From contig NC_079205.1 of NCBI RefSeq assembly GCF_026745355.1, positions 49,195,735 to 49,259,734 of the forward strand: DNA of 64,000 nt. Reading direction: 5' to 3'. The stretch is from Beta vulgaris subsp. vulgaris. Its lineage: Eukaryota > Streptophyta > Magnoliopsida > Caryophyllales > Amaranthaceae. This document shows, in pieces, positions 1 to 11,894 of this stretch. The position numbers and the translations under genes are program-made. The notes beneath the pieces were generated by a model. That model searched no databases and was not told the DNA's origin. It was given only the letters and a program-made list of their open reading frames with translations. The first letter of the stretch is position 1. Each line of letters opens with the position of its first letter.

Positions 1-399
1 AAAGTGTAATAGAAAATAAGAATCCACACATAACTACTGTTGAAGTAAGCTGGATAAGCCTGATCATAACTGAGCTACTACGTTGTTGTTTTCTCAGTTT
101 TTCGCTGAGATAAGCAGTATGGGTGTTCCAGTGCTATCTTTATTGTTATCTGCATGTAATTGGCAGGTTGCTGTTTATCAATCATTATTGAAAGAGGACT
201 CTTGCTTCTCACACTGCCTACCTATGTCGTGTTTTGTTCTCTTATCAATTAAAATTAATCTGTACATATTTTTATATGATGCTTATACACTTCAACTGCA
301 AAAAGAACCATTTTGTTACATCTTAGTAATAACAGAAGAGCCTCTTGATTACTAATACCTAAAGATGTGTAATACTTGTGGGTCTATTTGCCATTTCAG
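1..399 (+). other. Intron 7 of phytyl ester synthase-like copy A (window starts inside it)
   Basis: From about position 55 this stretch matches the end of intron 7 of copy B (about 39362-39755), including the segment just before the exon 8 acceptor. The preceding seven coding exons of copy A therefore lie left of the window. The small open frame at 83-355 is intronic. Confidence 0.75.
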
Positions 400-3300
400 C
401 TTAAAGGATAACATGCTTCCTAGTGCTGATGAAGCAAAAAGACTTTCTAGGTTGCTGAAGAATTGTGAAGTTCGAACTTTCAAAGAGAATGGGCATACTC
501 TTTTGCTGGTAGGCTTTCACTATGGTATTGGTTCCTAGATTCTTTACTTTGCTCACATTACTAACAACAATCCGTAGGTGCTGTAAGTCCAGAACTTCCC
601 CCGTTTCGAGGAAAATCTCATCCACTCCTTTCATCATTAGATAGTCGCCTGCCATATAATCGCCCAAATCAGTTCATTGCTGTGGTAAACTATAGTTGAT
701 ACCAGGTCACCATGTTGCTCTGGTCTAAACTAAGGCCACCGGCTACTAAAGCTCTCTTCCTTTTCTGTTCATGCCCAAAGATATCCTCTGATGATGCTTT
801 CTGTTGCTCTAACAACGATCTTTGGGAAAATTATGTAGAGGACCAATAAGCTTAATTTGTGAATTCCAAACCACATAGAGTTGATTATTTTATTTTCCCT
901 GTGTACTACATAGACTTGAATTCCCTGCTCGTTCACATCCTGATTTTAATTTAGTTGTGACTTGTGACGTCTTGGATGACTGTTTGCAAATCCATTGCAC
1001 TGAGCTCTTAGAGGGGAAAGAAAAACTTATATTTGTCTTTTATTTGATTCTATATGAAAATTTTTGTTTAATGAACCAAGTTGTAGAATATATGTAATCT
1101 TCTAAGCAATATAATGTGAAAGGTGTTTCGATCAAAGGGAAAAAAATTGTGCGTACCTCAAATTCGACAAAGTCATCACAGTTGGCTGTAGTGCTTTGGC
1201 AAGTGAGGTGTTTTATTGATGTTTGGTCTACGTGCAAGATTTATGCAAGCGATATTGGGATATAGGAATTTATTATACGGAAAGGATTAAATTGATTTGT
1301 GCTAAGTTTTCAAAGATTCCTTTAAAATTTAATCAAGTAGCTTGCTCATAGAAAAGGTAGCCCTTGACTAAAACGGTTGTTTCATAAGACCATGTGAATG
1401 TCCTGCTGCAAACAACACTGCAATTGGTACAACTCAATTTTGATTATGCAATTTCAAGGTAATGTAGTTGGGTATTGAATGTTTGATGCATAATATCTTG
1501 CTTTAAACTAGACTACAACTTATGTGCTCACTGGCATCAAGTGTTGTATTAACACTTAAAACAAGTATGACCGTATTGACAATGTGCTGCATTAATGAAA
1601 CAGGAAGATGGCATTAATCTGCTTACTGTCATCAGAGCCACTGGAAAATATCGTCGTTCAAGGAGGCTGGATTATGTCACTGACTTCGTACCTCCAAGTC
1701 TGTCAGAGTTTAAATATGGATTTGATCAATATAGTGGGTAATGATAAAAACTCACACTGTTCTTAGATGTTAGAAATCTGCGACTTATTACAGTTAAATT
1801 TCCTATAACTCTATACAAGATATGCGTCTGCTTTGCTTAACGATTTGTTGTGGACCTTTTAGGAAAATCTCCTAATAGTCTTTGAGTAATTTAGGCTGGG
1901 CTGCATACATCTGGACCTTCCTAGGGCCTAGACCCTGCCTTAGTGGGATTTATACTAGGTTACTGTTAAACCTTTAAAATGAACCTAGATCTAATGCTTT
2001 TTAGCTTGTTTGTTAATCTAAAGTTAGGAAAAAAAAGAACTAAAATAAAAGTAAGTAGTTGTAAAAGAAGTGGTTGGATAAGCAGCAAGATAGCGCTACA
2101 ATGGTGACAACACCTAATGTGGATCCTGTAGCTTGTGACTGAAATACCATAGGTCCTGTTTCTTTGCACAAAATAGCAAGCCAATAAACTCTTGAAGTAT
2201 GTTTTTTTTCTTTGAAAGGTCTACATGGAAGCTGTGAAAACCATTCAAGTAGTCCTGATATGCATGTGAAACACACATACCTGCACACACATGGCTCCTT
2301 GAAGCTTTGTTCAATTTGGTCTCAGGATTGACAGGCTGTCGTTAGTATATACTTCCTCCATTTCAAAATAGTTGCATCATTTGGCATTTGGTCACTATTC
2401 ATGAACCAACTTTGACAAGCCTTCTTTCACCATTATATAAGAAAAAACATAGTCAGGTGGGATCTTGTTAAATTCGTCTCAGTACGAGAATTTTGAATAT
2501 CAACTTTTTATAATTTTTTACTTATACGCAATTGGAGATATCAACTTTCAAAAAAGCGTCTTAGCAAACATGAAAAAGCAAACGGTGCAACTATTTTGAA
2601 ATGGAGGAAGTATATTGTGTATACATGCTCCCATATACATACACACTGACATGACTCATATACAACCGTTAAAGCTTAGATCTATTTGGTCTTAGGACCT
2701 GCGAGCTATCGGTACACATAGGATCCAGAGCTGTAGTGCATGAAAATGCTTTGATCACTTGTGAACCTTTTATTTCTCTAGAGAAAATGAAAAAGAAGGC
2801 AAGATATGAAAATCCTGCACCTGCCTCATATATGTGTATCACATATGTTTTACTTTGGGGTAAAAGTTATTATGCAAACCCTTCATGAATAATTAGGTCT
2901 ATGTGGTTCGGAGCTACAATTCTGGGGGTTCTGTTTTATGCCTTCTGCAGTCTTGGTATCAGCCTACTCCTTTACAGTTAAGCTTCTTCTTGATGCTGCC
3001 TTGGCTTTCTGAGTATTTAGTTGCTATAAATTTGCTAGCTAGTTAAAAAAAATCATATGATATACTTACTGATTGCCTATTTATCATATGAATTTCAGAT
3101 GGCTTCAGAATTATACCAGTCCTGTGATGCTCTCAACTTTAAGAGATGGAACAATAGTGCAAGGTCTCAGTGGGGTGCCGAGTGAGGGTCCCGTCTTACT
3201 AGTAGGTTATCATATGTTGATGGGTTTGGAGCTCTCTGGCCTTATTGAAGCATTTCTAAGGGAGAAAAAAATTATGGTTCGAGGTTTAGCTCATCCTGCA

Positions 3301-5591
3301 TTATTTGCTGCAAGCTCTTCAAATAAAGAATTGTCATATTTTGATTACACGAGAGTATTTGGTGCAGTACCTGTGACTGCTAGCAACTTCTTTAAATTGT
3401 TTTCAACAAAGTCACACATACTTCTTTATCCTGGTGGAGCACGTGAGGCTCTACATTACAGGGTAAGTATAATTTAATTATTTAAAATCTTCCATCTATT
3501 GAATGCAACAACATTTTGTTTTCATGTTTGAAAATTTCTAGTTCTTTATCCTTCATTTCATTTTTAGTTGGCTTTATCATGCTGCACTAGTATATCATAG
3601 TACTTTGTAAGTTTGTATTCGTCATAAAATATTTAGCATTCAAGCTTTTGACTAGTTATTCACTCACAGGGTGAACAATACAAGTTAATTTGGCCTGATC
3701 GACCTGAATTTGTACGAATGGCTGCAAAATTTAAGGCCACAATTGTACCTTTTGGAGTTGTTGGAGAAGATGATATAGCAGAGGTAACCTCTCAGAGTTT
3801 GCCCGTATATTGTAGGCCTTCTGAATGTTTATCTTTTTCCTTTTATCAAATTTCTCAGCAACTTCTAGATTTCTTCCTACATTCTAATGTTTGGAGTTGA
3901 TCAAAAGTATTACAAAGATTGGACTGATTGTAGTGTAGAGTAGGACCTGAGAGAGACTATCTTCGGCCTTAATCAATATGTCCTAATCTGTCTTTTTTTT
4001 TGTTTTAATTCGCTCCATACCAAAAAATATGAACTTTCAGTAAAAAAAAGTGAAAATTCATGATAAACATGAGAAATTGGAACCATTAACTATTGACTTG
4101 ACTGCTAGTTCATGAACGATTCTTCGATTTTGATTTCAAATTTTGTTTACCTAATGACATAAGAAAATCCAAATGATAACTAATCAGTATTGCGTCTTTT
4201 CAAAAAGAAAACCGAAAAATCTTTATATCCATTTTTCTTTTTCTCAATTTCAATTATAACAACAACTATGAGTATATGTAAACCCCGGAACCATAACAAA
4301 AATTACACAGACAATCAAGTATCTTATATATGATATTATGATATATGGATATCTGCACGTGTTTAAATTGACTATTTAATATAATAAACATAACCCGCTT
4401 TACAATACAATCCTATTTTAGGAATTCTACAAAATGGTATTAAATTGAAAATTAAATAGGTAAAAATATCTCTTTTCTCCGAAAATCCTTTTTGTAACAA
4501 TACAATAGAAAGAATACTGCTTTCTTATATGATTAGAAGAGATTATGCTGCATTCTTTATTATAGTGGATTTTATGTCCTCTCCGCTTGTTGTTTGCCAC
4601 ATCTGTTTTTGTTATCTCCCTTCTTTGTCAACTGCGCTTAGGTTGAATCTATAATTCTAGGCTAATCATAGATGTAAATCAGAAAAGAATAAAAGATGAT
4701 GATGCGGGGGAGAAAAGTATATTTGTTTAATGACCCTGTAATTGGAAGTAAATTATTGATTTATGCATTGCAGTTGGTCCTTGACTATAATGACTTAATG
4801 AGAATTCCTGTTGTGAATGATCTTATTCGAAAAAGTGCTGATGACAACGGAAGAGTGAGGTATGTATCTACCTTTTTATGATTGCAGGCTTCTTCTCGTA
4901 CTTGAACTTACCTCGACTTTTGCGAAATGATGCTTAATATCTCTACTTGATATATCTCAACTTTTGTTTCATTAAATATTACATTTTGTTAAAGCCTAGT
5001 GATCACTTATGCTTATTTTGAATTTCAACTCTTGCAGCTTTTTGGCCTTCAAATTGTTGAACAATGTTAAAAATCGAAATAGGTTTCATATTTCAAAAAT
5101 TTATTATTATTAAGCAAACAGAGATCACAATTTTTTGTCTTGCCTCTAATTTTTTCAATCAATTATAAAGAACAAAATTTTGTTCTGCTCTCTTCTATTT
5201 TTATGGGACCCTGCAAAATGAAATTATCATTTATGTTTAATATTGCAACTTGCATTTTATTTTGATATACAGAACCAGTGATGAGGGGGAAGTTGGGAAT
5301 GAAAACCTCTTCTTTCCTGGACTTTTGCCGAAAATACCCGGTCGCTTTTACTATCTTTTCGGTAAGCCGATTGAAACTCAAGGGAAAGAAGAAATCCTGC
5401 AAAATAGAAAGAGTGCAGAAGAAATGTATCTGCAGATTAAATCTGAAGTAGCTTCAAGTATAGATTATTTACTTAAGAAGAGAGAAGAGGATCCTTACAG
5501 AAATATTATTGACAGAACCATCTATAAGTTGTTTTCTACAACTGCACAAGATGTGCCATCCTTTTCCCCAGAAACAAAGAGGGAACTATAA
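400..5591 (+). CDS. PES: Phytyl ester synthase-like acyltransferase, copy A (5' partial)
   Basis: Coding exons read by eye: 400-508, 1604-1737, 3099-3462, 3670-3783, 4774-4859 and 5273-5591 (stop TAA). They match exons 8-13 of copy B in length and phase, except that the third is 9 bases shorter. The product is the C-terminal half of a plastid PES1/PES2-type protein: the end of the alpha/beta-hydrolase part and the whole acyltransferase domain, with the His of an HMLMGLE block and a PGGARE block. In Arabidopsis this family transfers acyl groups to phytol and diacylglycerol in chloroplasts during senescence. The last exon is about 90% identical to copy B at protein level. There is no in-frame stop across the joined exons, so it may be functional. 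Odd points: Tyr replaces Asn just before the motif His, and the exon 10 acceptor has moved. Intron 9 carries a Stowaway MITE. Whether the upstream exons exist cannot be seen. Confidence 0.85.
2352..2610. mobile_element. Stowaway-type MITE in intron 9 of copy A
   Basis: 259 bp beginning CTTCCTCCATTTCAAAATAG and ending in its exact reverse complement (perfect inverted repeats of at least 25 bp), flanked by TA at 2350-2351 and 2611-2612. The equivalent place in copy B (about 41327-41342) lacks it and shows one TA-containing site. The termini and TA duplication are the Tc1/mariner-Stowaway signature. No coding capacity. Confidence 0.93.
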
Positions 5592-6571
5592 GGTACTCAT
5601 AATTTTGACTGTATGATATAATAATGTCTATATTCAATATTCCATTATTTTATAATATTTAATAGCATTTTTTTCCAAATACTATTTGTTTGCTTTGTTT
5701 ATTTTTCCCCGAAAGAAAAGGTTATGGTTTGTGAAATTGTAGAATGCAGTAAATCACTGAACAAATTTTAAATGAATCAAATGCCTTGGAGCTGGTACTT
5801 CATGGGCTGCACATAGTACAACAAATTAGGGAACTAATCCTAGCCTACCAATTATACAAGAGATAATCAAGGATTATGAATCCTTGAGTTATTTACAGAA
5901 TCAGTTATATTCTCTAACAACATTACATTATTCTAACAATCACCTCAATGGCCAAATCGTGAGTGTCGTTTGGCCTTGGTGTCCTTGCACCAGATAGAGT
6001 CATACTGTCATGGTGATGATGGAAATTCAAACCTCTTGGGAGTTGGGATACATTTGTAAAAATATCTTGAAAGAAGGTGGCTTCAATTTGAATTCTTCTG
6101 CCTGAGCTTCATTCGATGCCCTTTCTAAAATTCAGAGCGAGGTGTTCTAACAAGAACCAAAATTTTTGCTGCTGATGGGTCAATACAAAAGATGCAAAAC
6201 TTTTTAAGGGGACTAAAGTGAGACATGCTATTGAAGATGCTCTATGAGATATGGTGATAATGCATGAAAGTTGCTGATCTCCTTTCATCTTTCTTCCAAT
6301 TAGAAGAATCAGGTGGAACAGTTCTACTGAGAACCCATCTTACTGACAAGTTGTATGCTGTATTTGATTATATCATGTGTGACAATAGGAAATTAGAGAG
6401 ATTCTTCAAAAATTCTGGTTGATCTACGTAGCGGAAGTCAGAATCTCTGTTATTTCTTCGAGTAAATATATATTTTCGAGCTTACTATTTAATGTAGAAA
6501 CTTAACTAGCGCAGTAAGCTAGAGAAAATACACAGAAAATTGTCTCCCAATTAAGGAAGTATCCAAGAAAG
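5592..6571. other. Intergenic spacer of duplicated segment A
   Basis: No gene seen. It aligns in order with the spacer 45507-46352 of segment B, sharing for example the block around the words GGCCAAA and GTTTGGCC near 5950-5975 and 45750-45780. This shows that the duplication was genomic and covered more than exons. Confidence 0.75.
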
Positions 6572-6960
6572 ATGGCTGGGTTCAATTATAAGAGTGGATA
6601 AGGCTGTGCTGAAGGCAGCCACCGTGATTATGTCTCAGGAAGGCCAATCATCAGTTATGATGCTACTCGCAGTAGTCATACATATGTCAGAAGAAGCGGG
6701 TTGCGTAGCTCTGCATAGAAGTACCCCACTTCTCAAGTGAAGGTGAAGTAGATCCCTTGATGAACAACTATAGTCGTCCTTGAGAGGTTGAGTAGTTCCT
6801 ACAGCTGGTTCTTGATGAAGTCAATGGTTCGCCTGGTTTAGCCACCGGCACAAACTGGGTAGCATGGCTCTCAGTCTCCGGTGAAATGGTACCCCACTAA
6901 CAACTATGTATCTGACTATGAAGCTCCTAAGCAGCGGGACAGGTCACCGCATCAGGCTGT
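6572..6960 (+). pseudogene. Truncated pseudogene of the 775-residue repeat-protein gene
   Basis: This stretch matches the first ~125 codons of the gene at 46353-48680: ATG at 6572, then the same glycine/tyrosine start, the block RPIISYDA and the VEEFLQ-like and LDEVNG blocks. The reading frame meets TAA at 6599-6601 (codon 10) and later has further stops and small indels. Similarity stops near 6960, so the repeat region and C-terminus are missing. It sits about 980 bp after copy A of the ester synthase, as the intact gene sits about 850 bp after copy B. It is a dead duplicate. Confidence 0.9.
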
Positions 6961-7340
6961 TAAACTGTGATACTTTGTAAAGCTTTCGTAGTCACTTTGG
7001 CTCCTTTGGCAGGTAGAACTGTGAACTGTCCCTCTATGATCTTTGTGTATGCTCGAATATGGTATCACTTTTCAAGTTTTGATAAGAAATCACATGAATT
7101 CTGAGAAGACAGAAATGTAGATAAGTTCCTGGACATTATCGCTGAATATTAGTTCCGATGAAGCAAGTTTCCTTTTCCTGGTTTTGGAAGGGTACGCCGT
7201 ATACTTTGAATTGTAGATTAGGTATTGGGGTAAAATCCATAAGGAAGAGCTCAACTGTGGTCTAATTTTGGTTTCAGGTCCTGTAGTCTCATTCATTTCA
7301 TATAAGGACTTGCTGTAGGGATGTTGTTTATTATTGGTAT
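6961..7340. other. Unassigned sequence at the duplication/transposon junction
   Basis: No gene or recognisable repeat seen. It lies between the end of the pseudogene similarity and the first copia LTR and could contain the duplication breakpoint. Confidence 0.4.
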
Positions 7341-7999
7341 CGTAGGAATATATAGACGCAAATAGCGCAATTTCAGGAAACAATTTCCTAACATCTATCA
7401 TAGGATCGCAAACGCAATCAAACACATGAATAATTCGATAGAGATTAAATTACAAATTTTTGTAGCGTGATTTTCTTGTTGTATGCAAGCTTTCAAGATT
7501 CGAAAGCCTCAAGTGTTGCTCCTCTAATCAGTTCATGAGCATTAGTTGAACATCAACGTTTGCTATAATGGAAGAGAAGATATTTCTTGCTTTTAGGTGG
7601 TATATGCGTCGGTTAGAGAGAATAGATATGGGTTTTATTTCTCTATCTTGTGAAAAGAAACAAATTAATGAATTGATCGTCTAAATCCTGATATTATATC
7701 CTATATATAATAGAAAAGTAATAGGTTAGTTAGAAGAACTAATTCTCCTCTATCCCCTTTGGACCGGTCGAATCCTAACCCTAAATGGATTTGGATTGCT
7801 TTGTCCAACTTGTGCTACAATGTATGACCTCATAGGAATAATATATTTTAGTTATATGCCCAATCAATAGTGTTCTATTAATGATATTTATTCTCTAGCA
7901 AGAAAATACGATTAGTAAAATAATTAACTTTATTATCTTCATAATATAGTTCCTATTATTATTTAGTAACTGCCGGGATGTTAATGACATATTACTTCA
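7341..7999 (-). repeat. 3' LTR of the copia element
   Basis: Collinear with 13666-14340, with many substitutions and small indels, indicating an old insertion. The terminal TG on the plus strand has become CG at 7341. The inner border is set by the polypurine tract just to the right (about 8001-8010). Confidence 0.78.
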
Positions 8000-9080
8000 G
8001 TATCCCACTTGTTCGAAGACAAGAGTGCAATGTTAAATTCCTTAAATCTATTAATGCCAAATTTGATAATACTATGTTATTATCAAGTTTTGTTCCTTGA
8101 TCGTTGAGTTTGAACTGCTTAAATAAGGATTAACTTTTTAATCCTATTTCGCATGGCCATGCAAATTTCCAGTTCTCGCTCATCAAGAGGCTCAGATACC
8201 ATTCCTATTTAATAGGATTACCATTTTTGTATGACCATAACTCTCACTCAATTCTTAGCCCACATGATCACTGCCTTTATAACCTTCTTTTACGGTACGA
8301 CGTTTAACAATGTGAAAGTTAAGTAATTATATTGTGGTTATTAAGACATACTCATGTCTAAGCAATCCACTAACGGCCCGTTTGGTTAGTGGTCATATAT
8401 AGTGGAAATGATAATGAAATATTGTGTAAATGTGTAAAGAAGTTATCATGTCAATGACCATAAGAATGAAACTTTATCACAAAACATGGGTTTCCCTTTA
8501 TAAATTTTCATTACCATCCACCACCTTCCCAATTGGTAATGGATGGTAATGAGTTTTTAGAATGAAAATAGATATCTTGGGAATTTGGGATGAAGTGTCA
8601 TTACCACAGGTAATGACATTGGATTTGTAGTACAAATTTACACTATAATGCATTACCATTCTCACCATTTATGGTCTCTTACCAAACGAGCCGTAAATGT
8701 AGTAGTTTGATTTTACTTTTAAAATCTAATTAGGTAAAGTTTCGACGTATCAACTATACATCCATATAATCAATTAGACATCTTTATGTCTCCATAGCCC
8801 ATGTAACTGCGCTATCAATTAATTACATAATAGTCTTTTAAATAAATCACTTATGTCCAGTTTAGTGATTAAGACTAGGGAGTTTAAATAAATTGTGATT
8901 TATGTTCAGTTTATAGGATTCCATTATCAAAACGTCTTCGATAATCCTATTTGAAAACACAAATTATTTGGACATTTTATTTAACACTAAACCAAATAAT
9001 TAAATAAGAAACGAATTTTTATTGATAAACATCCAAAGCATAATAAATATCTTTACAATTTTAAACATGAAGTAAATAAC
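8000..9080 (-). other. 3' internal non-coding region of the copia element
   Basis: AT-rich sequence between the RNase H remnant and the 3' LTR. No open frame of note. It contains the Tourist-like MITE at 8374-8693. Confidence 0.5.
8374..8693. mobile_element. Tourist-like (PIF/Harbinger) MITE
   Basis: 320 bp with imperfect terminal inverted repeats, CGGCCCGTTTGGTTAG on the left and the complement of CGGCTCGTTTGGTAAG on the right. It is bounded by TAA at 8371-8373 and 8694-8696, the 3-bp target duplication typical of PIF/Harbinger elements. It is inserted in the copia 3' region. A related but degraded element may be at 57236-57552. Confidence 0.82.
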
Positions 9081-9433
9081 CTAAAACCATTCTCCCACAT
9101 GCTTAAGCCCCATAGACCTAGTATGACACTCATGCTTAGGTTGAACAAGCAGTTTAGTCAGAGGATCTACTATATTATCCTCAGTATGAATCTCGCTTAA
9201 TTTCACATCCTCTTTTCCAATGATCTCTCGAATAAGATGGAATTTCCTGAGCACATGTTTAGACCTTTGATGGAATCTGCGTTCCTTAGACTGAGCAATG
9301 ACACCATTATCGTCACAATACAACTCAATGTCATTCTCAATGTTCGGAACTATACCAAGCTCACCAATGAACTTTCTTTTTGATACAAACAACTTCCTTT
9401 GCTGCATCAGCTGCAATATACTCAGCCACTAGC
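9081..9433 (-). pseudogene. Ty1/copia RNase H fragment
   Basis: On the minus strand, 9433-9370 reads VAEYIAADAAKEVV, then after a frame change the track continues through FIGELG, YCDDNG, KHVLRKFHLIREII and DPLTKLL, which is the classic copia RNase H C-terminus. It ends with a stop at 9081. The frame shift near the start and the CACTA insertion directly upstream show it is dead. About 60-70 residues expected between this piece and the reverse transcriptase piece at 12021 are missing. Confidence 0.9.
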
Positions 9434-9490
9434 CACTAGAGGAAAAAACTATAGGGGTTGCGCTTAGCCAAAAACGCAGCCCTTCGTGAC

Positions 9491-9610
9491 CGTAACCCTT
9501 TATGTGAAGAGCTGCAGTTTTTAAGGTGACTGTAACCCTTTATGTGAAGAGCTGCAGTTTTTAAGATGACCGTAACCCTTTATGTGAAGGGCTGCAGTTT
9601 TCCAAATAAC
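9491..9610. repeat. Subterminal 40-bp tandem repeats, three copies
   Basis: Three near-identical 40-bp units start at 9491, 9531 and 9571, each containing GTAACCCTTTATGTGAAG and GCTGCAG. Such arrays are where CACTA transposases bind in the En/Spm system; the binding role here is inferred. Confidence 0.9.
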
Positions 9611-9780
9611 CACAACCCTTCTTAATAAAGGACTGCAATTTAATGACGCCCGCAGCCCCTCACGAGATAGGAGGGCTACGTTTAGCCCAAAAACTGCAGC
9701 CTTTCACTTGAGAAGCGCTGCGGTGAAGGGCTAAACGCAGTCCTTCCCTTGACTAAAAAACTGCGCTCACACTAGTTACT

Positions 9781-10203
9781 AAAAACTACACTAATTTTCC
9801 TCGCTCACTCACTCACTTACTCCCTCTCTCTCACTCATTCTCTCCTCTCATCCTCTCACTCTCCTACACCACCGGAGCCTAATTCAACCACCGACGACAA
9901 CGCACCACCACCAACGGTGCACTCACTTAGGGTTTCACTTACGCCACCTTCACTCTCTCCTCTTCTCTTTTCTTCTCTAAGCTTGTTGTAGGTTTCTAGT
10001 ATTGCATGTGCCACCACCACGCACCACCACCACAACGTAGTGCCACCTTCACTCTCTCCACTCCTCCTCTTCCGGTAATTCCCCTATTTTTCATTTATTT
10101 TACTTTTTAAAACATTAATTATGCAAATTGTTCTTCCAAGCTAAGGGCGCTAATTATTTTTTGTACTTTTATTTTGATTACTAAAAATTGTTCGTTTAAG
10201 TGT
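9781..10203 (+). promoter_or_regulatory. Likely promoter/leader of the CACTA transposase gene
   Basis: A pyrimidine-rich stretch (CTCACTC-type repeats, then CACCACCAC-rich) without a long frame lies between the left subterminal repeats and the coding fragment. A complementary purine-rich version occurs at 23770-23880 in the related element. The role is inferred. Confidence 0.35.
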
Positions 10204-10405
10204 GTTGAAGGGTGGGGGAGGGCTAGGGAGGGTGGGGGAGGGATGGGGAGGGTGGGGGAGGGATGGGGAGAGTGTGTGGGGGGGGGGTCGGGGAGGGATG
10301 GGGAGAGTGTGGGGGGGGGGGTCGGGGAGGGTGGAGGGGTTGGGGATGCTAGGCAGGGGGTGGGGGAGGGTTGAGGAAGGTGGGTATGGGGTGGGGAGGG
10401 TATAT
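10204..10405 (+). repeat. G-rich minisatellite with quadruplex potential
   Basis: About 200 bp of degenerate units of the type GGGTGGGGGAGGGATGGGGA, including runs of 9-11 G near 10278 and 10312. It gives false open frames (glycine-rich). It lies inside the CACTA element, likely in an intron or leader. Confidence 0.92.
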
Positions 10406-11216
10406 GTGGTGGCGGGGAAAGTTTTTTTTATATATAATTTGTTTTTCTTAATTGATATTATGTGATTAAATGTGCAATGTGGGTTTTAATTGTAGGAAAA
10501 GAAACTAAGCAAGACAAATAAAGTTCCAATATCTCTTCTCTATTCATTTCTCGTGACTGGTGTTAAGAGGTATAATGTTTAATTTCTTTAATTTGTTTGA
10601 TTTGTTGATGAGCTAGATAATTGTCATGTATTTCAATTTGATTAAAGTTGTGATCATTTATAGATGTATGTATGTTTCTTTATATAAGATTGTATGAAAA
10701 CAATGTAGTTAGCTATGAATCATCATCATATGCCTAGATACTCGTTCAAGACTTACTCATTAGGAATAATAAGTCTTGAGTAGTCCCCGGGTTGGGATTG
10801 TTCTTGGACGTTGATCTCACTTAGGTAGTGAATGTGTGTCTTTTTTTCAATTTTGAGGAAAGTCTTGACTTACCATTTCTCTACATTGTTCTCTGGGTAC
10901 ATATGTAGATAAGCAATTATCTACATTGTGTACTTGAAAAACTGTAGGGAAATGCTGTTCGATTTTCCTTAGAATTGAAAAGTTGGCATATATTTTCACT
11001 AGTGACATTAGACGTCCAAGGATGGGTTAGGTTGGAGTGATAAGGACCTTCGGCTGCATGCATACATTTGAACATGTCACTATCTTAGCTTGTATGCGTC
11101 TCTATGTGATTTGAATATCTGACTTTATTTCTTGCATGTGTATGTAATTAAATAATGATTGATACATTATAATTATTGGTTATGTTTAATTGTTAGAGGT
11201 CTTCTTGAATGATAAG

Positions 11217-11894
11217 ATGGATCGTACTTGGATGTATGGTAGTCTTGAATCGATTGAGTTTGTGAATGAGGTCTCGAAATTCTGTAAATTTGCATTACAA
11301 TATCAAGCATCCTCTGGAGCAGCCAATTTTTATTGTCCTTGTGTCGATTGTGGAAATGTGAGCAAGATTAGTAGTATACATTTGCTTAGGGAGCATGTCT
11401 TTTGTCATGGGTTCAGACCTCAATATCGCATATGGGTTTGGCATAGTGAGGAGAGGAGGTATATAGGGAGCTTTAGAGTAATGATCGATGTATGTGAAGA
11501 AAAGAAGGATTTAAAGCTCGTTGATGATGTCGAGGATGAGAATTGGGATGATGAGTATGAGAATGAAGATATGGATCAGGTAGACGAGATGATAAACGAG
11601 GTTAAAGATCAGTCTTGTAAACGACCTCTTTTTTTGAGTCTATGTCTAAGGCTGCTGAAAAGCCTTTGTATATAGATTGTACAAAGTACACCAAACTTTC
11701 CGCCGTGATTACACTCTTCAACATTAAGTCGAAAGCTGGTTGAACGGACTCTAGTTTCACATTATCGTTGTTCGAAATGTTAGATGATATGCTCCTTAAT
11801 GGAAGTGAACTGCCAAAGTCATACTATTATGCTAAGAAACTCATGCGTCCTTTCGATTTAGAGTATGAGCGGATACATGTGTCCTTTTGGGCAT
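11217..11894 (+). pseudogene. CACTA transposase (TNPD-type) N-terminal fragment
   Basis: From ATG at 11217 the frame reads MDRTWMYG and continues through CPCVDCGN and HGFRPQYRIWVWH, the transposase-associated domain (PF13963) that precedes the TNPD transposase in plant En/Spm elements. This frame closes at 11673-11675. Following the next frame after a T-run near 11630 gives KPLYIDCTKYTKLSAVITLFN, then a TGA where Trp is expected, then ELPKSYYYAKKLMRPFDLEY, which is the next conserved TNPD block. Similarity stops at about 11885 and subterminal repeats begin, so the catalytic part is deleted. It is a dead gene. Confidence 0.9.

Noticed and set aside
83..355. 90-codon open frame at the window start
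   Set aside because: It lies in what matches intron 7 of the ester synthase gene and has no recognisable protein.
7090..7425. 111-codon minus-strand frame
   Set aside because: It overlaps the copia LTR border and resembles no known protein; chance frame.
10174..10465. Glycine-rich protein gene
   Set aside because: The frames simply translate the G-rich minisatellite in two phases.
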